In this document: positions 55,801 to 64,000 of the stretch, in pieces | Layout of the letters: every line of letters starts with the position of its first letter | Position numbering within the stretch: position 1 is the stretch's first letter | Source of the DNA: Paralichthys olivaceus | Taxonomy: Eukaryota > Chordata > Actinopteri > Pleuronectiformes > Paralichthyidae | Direction of reading: 5' to 3' | Length of the DNA stretch: 64,000 bases | Assembly: GCF_024713975.1 (NCBI RefSeq) | Contig: NC_091100.1 | Span: forward strand, 26,673,501 to 26,737,500 | The notes under the pieces: model-generated | Databases searched by the model: none | What the model saw: the letters and a program-made list of their open reading frames with translations, nothing else | What the model was told of the DNA's origin: nothing | Translations under genes and position numbers: made by a program

Positions 55801-58051
55801 AAAACTTTATGGGTTTTTAGATGGTCCACTGTCCCACTAATGATGCAGGATTTTCCACTGTGCTCCTCATGGCTGGTTGACTGTGACAAACTGGTCTGTT
55901 GTCAATGCATTGGTAAGAGCGCACAATGCTACAATGATGGAACGGCACAAAAAACACAATAAATTAAATACATTTAATTTTTAAAATTAACATTGGGGTG
56001 AGGATGTTGCAGTTATGCAGTACACTTTTTTTTTGCACATGCTGGGAAGTTTCTATGCATCTGTCAGCACCAGCAAGGCTCTTGAGTCATCAGTACCTAC
56101 AGTACATTTGTGCAGAGTCATGGCCAGGGGAGATGTCTGTCTGTGTTATATATGAGCTTTCTCAAGATTTAGGAAAATGTACTTTGAATACCCTGTTTTT
56201 TTACTTAAATGTATTGATAAATAATAAGGATAAAATAACTTGTATTCATGATATATTTTTTAAGGGAATAATATTTCATGTAAATATCTTTTTTGAAGGG
56301 ACCAGTCAGTTGTCTTTGAGATTGACAGCTTCACAGTAGCCCTTGTGTAGTAAGGCCTGCCGGCTCTTGCATTGAGATGGATCTATCAAATATTGTTTCT
56401 CACATGTGTTTTCTTGTGTATTTCTTTCAAACCATGATGTTTGCTGTAAGGTCACAGTGAGAAACACACATGTAGCAGGACTATTCTAATAACATAAATA
56501 AGTTAGCATTGCATGATTGTGATAAATACAGTGCTTGCAGAGGGTATGCATGATTGCCTCTCTGATGCTTTCATTCTTCATTGTTTTGTAAGGCTTCCAT
56601 TAGTATATAAACAAATAATTATTATCATTGTGTGTTGTTTGCTATATTTATATCAATGGATATGTATGCAGGTTTATTCTTGTTATGCATTTTATAGTAG
56701 GATTTAGGGCTGGAACTAAAGACTATTTTCATCAATTATTAATCTGCTCATTGGTTTCAAATTAATTGTTTAGTATATGATCAAATGATGCTAAAAACGA
56801 ATGTGTTCTGTCTCATTTGACCCAGAGTTAAAACTTGTTTACAAAGATTTATGAAAATGAGACTGGACACATTGTTGTCTCTTTTTACTTGAAAAATTTC
56901 TGAAATTTTAAAATAATTTTAAATATATATTATAACAACAAGAACTAACACATTAAAATACTTATTGTTTCGGCTGTAATAGGAACAATTAGTCCCCATG
57001 TTACTGCCAGCAGAAGGTGTTTTGAACGAGTTTGTCCTCTCAGTCAGCAGAGCTGGTAGAGGAGGGGGAGCTGCTGATCATCAAGGTGGAGGGAGCGATG
57101 GAGGCCATGGGCACCACCAATGAGGCGCCGCCAGACTCAGGCATTGGCACTGGAGGAGGTGCCAACACCACAACTTCACTCCACGCAACTTCAATGGACC
57201 GCAGCGATGGCAAGCCGACAAGATGCAGCAACATAATGGAGGTCAGTGGATCTGACGTCATCACCTTTGTTGTCGACAGGACAGCTGAAACTCACAGCGG
57301 CAGGGACACCACCCACAGCCTCCTGCTGACAGGAAGTGATGTCAGAGCAGGGGAAATTCAGCCTTTGAACTCAGACTCTCACGTGATAGCACGCAGGGAT
57401 GCTGTGCCAACTTCTTGCATTGATGTAACAGATAGCAGGAATGCTAATGTGGCTGTGTTAGATACCTCCAAGTCTTCTCTATCAAAAGTGATGTCAGACA
57501 AGGAGGGACAGGAGTGTGAGTGGTTACATATAGACCAGACAAATAGAGAAGCAGGCAGTGGCAGATGTGAACAAACTACATTACCCATGATACAGTGTGC
57601 TGGACTGGAATCAGCAAGACACAGGTCAGTGCAGGCAGGGTCTTCTCTCCCTCTTGATGACACTCCAGGAACATCATCAAGCAATAACTGTGATGCACCC
57701 AGTCTGGTTTTGCTCCATCCTGTGCCCCCCCCGAACCACGGCCACAACAAAACCATCTCTAGCAGGTGCCGCCCAGCTTTGTACCCCGTCATGGCCATGG
57801 ATCGTCCATACAGCTGCACCAGCTGCACCAAGCGCTTCTTTCTGCAGTCTGACCTGCAGAAGCACATGGCCAGGCACACAAGGGAGAAGCGATACACCTG
57901 TCTACTCTGCAGCAAGAGCTTTGTGTGCCAGAGTCAGCTGGACATCCACTGCAACGTGCACACAGGAGAGAGGCCCTTCAGCTGCTCTGTCTGCAACCGA
58001 CGTTTCTCTCACCCCAGCAACCTCAAGAGGCATGAGAAGATCCAGCACTGA
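49895..58051 (+). CDS. C2H2 zinc-finger protein with N-terminal coiled coil, 3 exons
   Basis: Likely nuclear DNA-binding transcription regulator of a fish-expanded zinc-finger type; target unknown. Exons: 49895-50183 (phase 1 end), 53171-53301 (phase 0 end), 57044-58051, giving 475 aa. The ATG at 49895 opens MSAAVDFHSKIASIMEVL. The exon then encodes a charged heptad-like helix (EMSRSQKENEFLRRKIKLLE) that probably dimerises, as in related fish zinc-finger proteins. Exon 2 encodes a short linker ending TTTKTE. Exon 3 is a long acidic/Ser-rich region (LVEEGELLIIKVEG) followed by three fingers near the C-terminus: YSCTSCTKRFF, YTCLLCSKSFV and FSCSVCNRRFS. Each has C-x2-C-x12-H and x3 or x4 between the histidines. 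The first linker (TREKRY) is non-consensus, the second (TGERP) is consensus. The stop follows the last finger (EKIQH). The exact orthologue is not recognised. Confidence 0.85.
50277..50480. repeat. Partial MITE, family shared with 38960 and 54425
   Basis: AGCCGTTTTCATACATGGCG, then ACGCATTCACAACAGCACAG and ACGTTTTCTGGAAAAGTCCG; the middle matches the ATGCGTTCACAACAGCATC block at 54536. In intron 1 of the zinc-finger gene. Right end not identified. Confidence 0.4.
50598..50850 (+). repeat. SINE family A, fullest copy
   Basis: tRNA-derived head (GGGGTAGTGCGGTCG, AGATTGGCGGTCTGATCC), body (CATCTGCATGCAGAAGG, AAATTGCCCCTCATAGATT, AGTGCTGTCCATAGATGTAC) and tail (CAAGACTAGCAAAGTGCTGT then ATAAATACAAACC). 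It serves as reference for the other copies. In intron 1 of the zinc-finger gene. Confidence 0.75.
52130..52330. repeat. Unclassified dispersed repeat shared with 58680-58880
   Basis: Shares ACAGGAGAGAAGTTCTTC, CAGAA...ATAACAG/ATTATG and CGTTCATCCATGAAGACATG / CGTTTATCCAGGAACGTAAA blocks with 58795-58880, followed by ATGAATTC in both. No coding capacity. Confidence 0.55.
53590..53715 (+). repeat. Short tRNA-like SINE with common teleost tail
   Basis: B-box-like GGCGGTTCGATCC at 53600, middle TTCCCAGACTGCAACCC, and tail TCGCTTTGGATAAAAGCG then TCCACCCAATGACATG. In intron 2 of the zinc-finger gene. Confidence 0.65.
54425..55015. mobile_element. MITE with TTAA flanks (piggyBac-like target site)
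   Basis: TTAA at 54425-54428 and again at 55012-55015 bracket inverted ends GCTGTTTTCAGACATG (left) and CATATCTGAAAGCAGC (right). TTAA target duplications are typical of piggyBac-group elements, but MITE ends alone do not prove the family. Related copies at 38860-39184 and 50277. No transposase. Confidence 0.6.
55125..55290 (-). repeat. SINE family A copy in zinc-finger gene intron 2
   Basis: Plus strand GGCTAGATGACCACTCAAAA, TTCATACAATGCATCTATGG and GAACAGCTGACCCTCTGAT, reverse complement of the family A sequence. Followed by TCACAGCTGCCCCCC, the start of the head. Confidence 0.65.
56704..56840. repeat. hAT-like MITE fragment before the first zinc-finger exon
   Basis: TTAGGGCTGGAACTAAAGAC, TATTTTCATCAATTATTAATC and TTAATTGTTTAGTATATGATC resemble the common fish TAGGGCTG MITE family. 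Only the left end is clear. Confidence 0.5.
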
Positions 58052-58609
58052 GCACAGACACCAGACCACCAAAAGAGGTCCCCACAAGTGGCCTAGACTC
58101 CTCAAAGCTTTTCATCAGAAACAGGAGCAGATTAAAAGAAAAATGCAGGAATCAAAATCCGGATTTCAAGCAGCACCTCTCTAGTTTAACTGGTCTACTT
58201 CATCATCCAAACTGTCACAATTATCATACCTTCGCACAGCTAGGACATCATGGGCCTCATAACCAGCCTGAAAGATGCGTACGCCACTTTTCACACAAAT
58301 GCTAGGATGCACTTACACACTAACTCTGATGTGTACGAACATTTTGGAGACTGGAATATGATGAAGCAGACATGAGGTGGTTTCGGGCTCTGTTCTTTCT
58401 ATCGTCCTCTCTCACTCACTGTATTATCCACAGCAGCAGCAGTGTGTCAGTGTAATTTCTTTATCAATGACATCACTGCGGTCTCATGAATTCACTCTTC
58501 ACCTCACAAACAGTGTCAGAGAGTTTTGCTTCTTCTTTTTAACCCGTTATGTCATGATTCACTGTGTTCATTGGTCAGCAAGATCATTTAATATTCCTTT
58601 ATGGTTAAA

Positions 58610-58885
58610 TGTGGGCGTGTAGAGGGCAGAATTTGAGGCAAATGCACGTACAATCATTTCCTGGTGGACTGTGATTTATAAAGGGAAATTGTGTCACAGT
58701 CCGACACCATTGATTATTAACTAAATAAATGTGGTAGTCAGTTTGTGTGAAGCACAACAGAGACACGCAGATATACACACACCCACACACACTCCTACAG
58801 GAGAGAAGTTCTTCTGGCAGATTATTATGTCGCAGAAGAAGTGACGCTCCGTTTATCCAGGAACGTAAATATGAATTCAGCTGGT
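58610..58885. repeat. Unclassified dispersed repeat, second copy
   Basis: Starts TGTAGAGGGCAGAATTTGAG, also seen at 43857 (TGTAGAGGGCAGAATATG). Continues to ACAGGAGAGAAGTTCTTC and CGTTTATCCAGGAACG, shared with 52130-52330. Lies in the 3' flank of the first finger exon and supplies an AATAAA near 58725. Confidence 0.55.
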
Positions 58886-59074
58886 TATTATAAAGATCAG
58901 TTGTACATGTGAGTGATTAGAAAAGATCAGAGTAGATTGTTGACTGGTGCTGAGTAATGTGCTGGGGGGATGATCCTTCTAAATAATCGTTCATTAATCG
59001 TAATCGGTTACGTAAAAGGTACAATTTTGAAATAATTCTGATATTGATTTGAAGTCATATACTCCAGCCCTAGT

Positions 59075-59340
59075 TCACTTGGACACAAAGATGAACTGAT
59101 TCGATTTTGGTGCTTGGAGGTCAAAGGTCAAGGTCACCTAGACCTCTCGTGCCTGTGAATGTGATATATTCGGATTAACTATAGGAATTCACCTTGATTA
59201 ACAGATTAGATTTCGTTGTGTCACAGTGGCCTCAAAAAACATGTTTTTGAATGTGATATCTCAAAATTATTTGAGGGAACGTTTGATCAGTTGTTACTTG
59301 AACTAAAATATTGGTTTTAACATGAAATCGCAAAATTATT
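59075..59340 (+). repeat. Tandem repeat units of the 36270 type
   Basis: TTCACTTGGACACAAAGATG, AACTGATTCGATTTTGGTG, GGTCAAAGGTCAAGGTCACC and GAATGTGATATCTCAAAATT: about two units of the array seen at 36270-36870, preceded by a MITE end (CCAGCCCTAG at about 59065). Confidence 0.6.
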
Positions 59341-60041
59341 TACAGAAAGCAAATTCTTTTTAAAAACAATTTGAAATATAACATTTATACAGTTACCTTT
59401 AAAATAAAACCATACAATAATCATCAGCCTTCTGATTTCCTTTGTGTTCACGTAACTCCTGAGGATTATGACTGATTAATGATTGCATTAGTCGCAGCAG
59501 GGTAATTCACTGCATCACAGGAAACATAGGCACATTGGGGAATTTTTGTGAACTGGATTAAATTAATACCCTATGGGATAATGAGGGCCCAAAGTCTCCG
59601 GCACAGTTCTTTTTGTGGTTGTGGGCCTGAAAAGTTTGGGAACCTCTGATGTAGAACTCCATAAATGATTAAAATGAGTGGGGGAATCAATGTGCTCTGT
59701 GTGGCTCTACAGTCAATGAAGATTTACCCTTTTGAAATGGTAAAGCTCATGTTCAGCTAAGAAGCTGCACCTTCAACTTAGCCCAGTCCACCAATATAAG
59801 AGATTTCTTTTTATTGTCCCACAATCATGCACACACAGCACTACATGCAACATGGGGAAATTTGACCTCTGCATTTAACCCATCCGTGTGAACACAGCAC
59901 AAACTTATTGTCAGTAATGGTATAGCATCTGTAGGAAGAAGCTCTCGCTTGAACAATTATTTTGAAGTCAGTAGTAGTAGCCATAGATAGTAGCTATAAC
60001 TGTAGAGATGTTTGCCTTTACTTTCATTTCATGCCATAGTG

Positions 60042-60770
60042 CAGAGATGTCAAACTCAAGGCCTGCAATAAAATATCATATGTTTATCTTAACTGGCGCG
60101 CCGGTGCGCAATGCCCGGCTAGACACACATGGAGCGAGCGCTCCTCTCCACTCACTTGCCGAGTATTTGATGATATGAAATTATTTTCCAGAGATCCCAG
60201 TGCCTGCCCCGTCAACTTCATCTTATCTCTCTCTCCTTTTCCTTCCGTCTTTCTCTCTCCATCTCACACTGGCCAGAGAGCCAGCGGAATGCACAGGCTC
60301 CACTGGCCGAGCAGCGGCGCGCAGTGCCCGGCTAGATGAACACGGAACGAGCGCCCCTCCTCACCTGCCAGTATTTGGTGTCAGTTAATTATGTTTCCAG
60401 TGTTCCAGAGATCCCAGTGCCTGTGTCCTCCTGTCTGTGCGCCGTCAAGTTCACCCACACGCTTCTCTCTGTGATGAAGATGAACAAAAACCCACACAGG
60501 AGTCGTCTCACTGATGCACACCTTCACTTCATCTTGAGGAGCACAGAACCTAACCCCAAACATGAATGAACTGGCAGCCAAGAAAGGATGCCAAACATCT
60601 GGCTCTGGCACATGTACATAAAAGAAGAATGTAGCCGACCTAAATCTGTTTTCTTTTTGCACTTTACTTAATATCCTGTCTATCCTGTTTAATAAATGTT
60701 GACCCTGTTTGGCCCTCGACGTAGTCCCACTTTTTCATTGTGGCCCTCTCTGTGATTGAGTTTGACACTG
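60042..60770. mobile_element. Non-autonomous hAT-like element with internal duplication
   Basis: Left end CAGAGATGTCAAACTCAAGG and right end TTGAGTTTGACACTG form inverted repeats apart from a 3-nt indel. Flanks CCATAGTG (60034-60041) and CCTTAGTA (60771-60778) match at 6 of 8 positions, as expected for an aged 8-bp duplication. Inside, a block starting GCCCGGCTAGA and ending CAGAGATCCCAGTGCCTG occurs twice, about 215 bp apart. GC-rich interior; no transposase recognised. Confidence 0.6.
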
Positions 60771-61502
60771 CCTTAGTATCTTGACATTGCGGTATAGGTA
60801 GAAATATAAATGAAATATTAACACCTCTAATGCCAGCAGGGATATTAACACAGTATATCAGATATTTATTTCAATTACAGCAGATTTAAATTATAGATAT
60901 TTTATAGATATGATCGTTTGTTGCACTGATAATAAATAATCAGAGTTCTCTTTAAAATCTAATAAACATGATTTTTTAATATCACACTTGAGAATTCCTC
61001 GTTTTCTTTTGCACATATTAACCCGTAGGATCAAAGCTGTGATGATCTCTAAAGACTGACACTATTTGAGTAGCTGGAGCAAACTTGTGGTGTAGTATTG
61101 TGCAGTAAACTGTTTTAAAGGCCTAGATAAAGTTTTCCTTTTCGTTTGACTCAGGCATCCTGTCACTCATCGTCTCACACTCATCACATCATTTTAAAGA
61201 TGTAACTGCATGTTTAATCATTTAAATGTGTAACAAGAGCTAGTAGAGGGAGGTTTACAAACAAATGTACATATATACACACAGTGAAGTTCAAATGTAC
61301 CCATAAATCATATTTTCAGAGAGTTTAATTGTATGGTTTCATTTCATGAATAGTAGTGGAATAGACAGTGATCAGATTATATCGAGCACATACAGTATAT
61401 TTTACACATCAACCCAATGACTCCTGTCTGAAGTAATAATTATTGCTGTGTCAGAGCCTTGTGGTTCTTTTTTTCAGCTAAACACCTTCCTCCTTTTTCC
61501 AG

Positions 61503-62997
61503 GGCCAGGGACGTCTGAAAAACACGAGCAGTCCTCAGGAGGAAAAGATGCATGAAGCGCCAGGTATCCTTCTGTTTTTCATTTCCCATTGTTTTCTCAT
61601 GTTGGAAACACAACTGACATCATTTGGACCTCTACCAAGCACTATCACCAAGCACTGGCTGCCCAAACAGCAGTGAAGCATTTTCTGTATACAACACATC
61701 CATGTTTTCCTCCTCAGCTGCTCTGTAATGCTTCATTTAAGATTGAAAGTGCATCGGTGCAGTTCAGTGATAGGTTCCCAGGCCATGTTAATGAGGCCAG
61801 CACCAGTCGGGGGGGAAAACTGAGGCCATGAGGTTTGAGTCCTGGAGACATACAGGTCTTGGAGAGATATTTTATAGACAAATCCATTGATTGATTTAGA
61901 AAATAATGGTAAAACTGGTATTGAAAATAAGTGTCTTTAGTTACTACTCACAGCTGGGCTGTCGACACAGAACACTGGTTATTATGCTTCTGTCAGCTGA
62001 CGTGTAAAAACCTTATATAATGAAAGGCGCTATATCAAGCCATCATCATTAAAAAAAAACTATGTTTCTCTCATTATGTTTCTTTGCTGTTGGCTCATCA
62101 GGTGACACCCCAGAGAAACAGAGACCTTCCCAAGCCCTGCTGGACTGGCAGGAGAACAGTGAGACTGAAGATATGCAGCAGCCATCTTGCTCCAAACACA
62201 CACTACAGAGTGTACCAGTAAACTCCTCGTTCAGTCAAACAAGGACAAATGTTGCCTCTGGCTTCCCAACTGCCCCCAGAATGCCTGAGTGCAACATGGA
62301 TGGGATGAACCATGAGTCTAAACAGGACATCATTGTGATAAACTCAAACAAATCGTCTTTTGGACGAGGTGGAGGTGACAGAGCTGATGAAGAGACGCCT
62401 CTTGGCAATATCAGGTCCCAGAATCAGCCACTGCTGTATATTCAGATTAGTGACTCCCCCAGTGAAGTGATGTATGAAGCAAGTCACATCTCTTCCTTCA
62501 ACAGTCCCCCTGTTTCAATCGCAACAGTGGACTCCCAGTATCAGCAAACACAATATTCATGGTCTGAAATGGGGCAGATGGACAGTGCCTGCTCCTCCAG
62601 TAAGAACCACCTTCACGAGTCTGGTTCAGCTCAGACCCAGCAGCAGCAGCAGCACTGCCTCCCCTATGCATGCACCTACTGCTCACGCCGTTATGGCCAC
62701 CAATGCCAGCTGCGCATCCATGAGCGTGTCCACACGGGGGAGAAGCCATACCAGTGCACCAAATGTGGGAAAAGCTTCGGCCAGTTCTGCAGCCTCAAGC
62801 GCCACCAGATGGTCCACACGGGGGAGAGGCCGTTCCCCTGCCCACATTGTGGGAAGCAGTTTTCGACCTCCACCAATCTGAAGGTCCACCAGAGTGTCCA
62901 CACTGGGGAGAAAAGGTTCCACTGCTCCAAGTGTGGCAAGAACTTCTCCTTCCTCAGCAACCTGATTAGACACCAGGCTCTGCACTCTGTGAAGTAG
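61503..62997 (+). CDS. Second C2H2 zinc-finger cassette (2 exons), alternative 3' end or second zinc-finger gene
   Basis: Exon 61503-61563 is open only in phase 0 (GQGRLKNTSSPQEEKMHEAP plus one base). It splices in frame to the terminal exon 62102-62997, which begins GDTPEKQRPSQ and ends at TAG. The terminal exon encodes a Ser-rich linker, a Gln run (QTQQQQQ) and four C2H2 fingers: YACTYCSRRYG, YQCTKCGKSFG, FPCPHCGKQFS and FHCSKCGKNFS. All have C-x2-C-x12-H-x3-H, with TGEKPY, TGERPF and TGEKRF linkers. No start-codon exon of its own is seen between 58052 and 61502. Exon 53171-53301 of the upstream gene ends in phase 0, so it could splice here and bypass the first finger exon. Either an alternative isoform or a second gene whose 5' end was missed. 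Confidence 0.75.
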
Positions 62998-63121
62998 AGC
63001 CACTTACCAAGTTTATGTTCTTTTAGGGACAAAATAATGTGAACAGCTTACAGTAGGATGCAATCAGAACAAAATCACAAAAACCCAGGGTGGTTTGTCA
63101 TATTCACATTACTGTCATAGT

Positions 63122-63250
63122 CACATTGTTGTGTAATGCTCCCATTATAGTGTCATGTTCACATTGTTGTGTAATGTTCCCATTATAGTGTAATGTTCAC
63201 ATTGTTGTGTAATGTTCCCATTATAGTGTCATGTTCACATTGTTTTCTCA
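63122..63250. repeat. 38-bp tandem repeat, about 3.3 copies
   Basis: Unit formed by CACATTGTTGTGTAATG(C/T)T and CCCATTATAGTGT(C/A)ATGTT, repeated with very few differences, then decaying into similar motifs to about 63350. Located 125 bp after the second zinc-finger stop codon. Confidence 0.85.
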
Positions 63251-63254
63251 CGTG

Positions 63255-64000
63255 CACAATATTTGACATTATTGTCATGCTACCATTATTTTATCATGTC
63301 CACATTGTTCCACACTAATGTAGAATGTGCACACTACTCTATCATGCTCACGTTATCATGTGCTGCTGATAAATGTGAAGATATTTATTCATGGTCTGTT
63401 AAACTCGTGTTATGTTTCAGACATCCAGAAATTCTTTATTTGTTTGCCTCAGTGAAAGTTGGAACCAGTTTCCTGCCACTCTTGGTGAAACACAACCAAT
63501 GAAGTAACCGAAGTTCTGCAGCTTCTGCTATACAACATAAACTGCCTGAGCAAGTGGATAACATTAATGCTACTTATTCTGATGCTGAATGTTTCCACCT
63601 CAATTCAGCTAAAAGTAAAAAAAATGTTTTAAAAGCACCTAACGGTTTAATGCTGCGGTGGGAGAGGCAGTGAGAAAGTAAGAAAACAGATTTTCAGAAA
63701 TGGCTTCGGAGATTGACAGCAGAGACGTACGGTGTTACTGTAATATCTATATATACAATTGATGTATAGAGCTGTATATACTGTTATTATGTGTTATTTA
63801 TGGTACAACTTGGAATATATTTGCCCAGTTGACAAGGCTGAGGATTAACTATAGGACTAACTGGCAGATGATGATGATATGATACAGAACTGAAGTTGAG
63901 TGATGTGTACAATTATATTTCAAATAATAATAAAAAACTAGGGCTGCAAGAAGCACTGTGCGAGCCCGAGCACTTGTGCACTCCTGATGCATCCGCGGGG
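63255..64000. other. 3' flank of second zinc-finger cassette and start of another repeat
   Basis: Contains a possible polyadenylation signal (AATAATAATAAAA near 63925). At about 63939 a new TAGGGCTGCAAGAAGC sequence begins, which looks like a MITE or repeat end cut by the window edge. No coding segment seen. Confidence 0.4.

Noticed and set aside
57379..58184. Other-frame open frames over the first zinc-finger exon (178 and 195 codons)
   Set aside because: Shadows of the real frame, which contains three correctly spaced C2H2 fingers.
61589..61831. 80-codon frame between the two exons of the second finger cassette
   Set aside because: The flanking exons join in phase without it, and no conserved motif is visible.
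62474..63032. Several 70-135-codon frames over the second finger exon
   Set aside because: Shadow frames of the repetitive finger coding sequence; they contain no C2H2 spacing.

Overview
The window is vertebrate nuclear DNA, almost certainly from a teleost fish and probably a percomorph. The genes have many short exons with consensus GT/AG junctions. The introns are AT-rich and full of fish-type transposable elements: L2/Rex-like and Nimb-like LINEs, tRNA-derived SINEs, hAT-like MITEs, and Ty3/gypsy, BEL/Pao and DIRS-like remnants. No bacterial-style operon, CRISPR array or rRNA gene is present. Most small open reading frames are chance or decayed transposon sequence. Names were assigned by recognising protein families from memory; no database search was run.

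Five genes can be modelled. On the minus strand, 958-8562 holds the 5' seven coding exons of a glycine receptor beta subunit (glrb); its last exons lie beyond the left edge. Also on the minus strand, 26123-29470 is a complete five-exon theta-class glutathione S-transferase (gstt1-like). On the plus strand, 32114-36024 is a complete four-exon chchd10, and 38290-45863 is a complete three-exon D-dopachrome tautomerase (ddt). At 49895-58051 (+) is a C2H2 zinc-finger gene with an N-terminal coiled-coil exon. A second two-exon zinc-finger cassette at 61503-62997 has a matching splice phase and no visible first exon of its own, so it may be an alternative 3' end of the same gene.

The trio gstt1, chchd10 and ddt matches a neighbourhood that is also linked on human 22q11.23, so it looks like an ancient linkage block: a detoxification enzyme, a mitochondrial intermembrane-space protein and a MIF-superfamily tautomerase. 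They share no pathway that the sequence reveals; the linkage is historical. glrb lies outside that block in human and is probably joined here by rearrangement.

Layout: 0-9 kb glrb with a dispersed repeat; 9-26 kb a transposon-rich gene desert (LINE, gypsy, DIRS-like, a second LINE, and an R2/R4-like nuclease fragment split by a SINE); 26-29.5 kb gstt1; 29.5-32 kb head-to-head spacer; 32-36 kb chchd10 with a clean hAT MITE in its last intron; 36-38 kb tandem repeats and a perfect hairpin; 38-46 kb ddt, whose two introns contain BEL/Pao and LINE remnants; 46-49.7 kb nested MITEs and a Nimb-like LINE; 49.9-63 kb the zinc-finger locus with MITEs between exons; 63-64 kb a 38-bp tandem array and flanking DNA. 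I found no clearly new biological system. The best candidates for follow-up are the shared-promoter zinc-finger cassettes and several unclassified repeat families.
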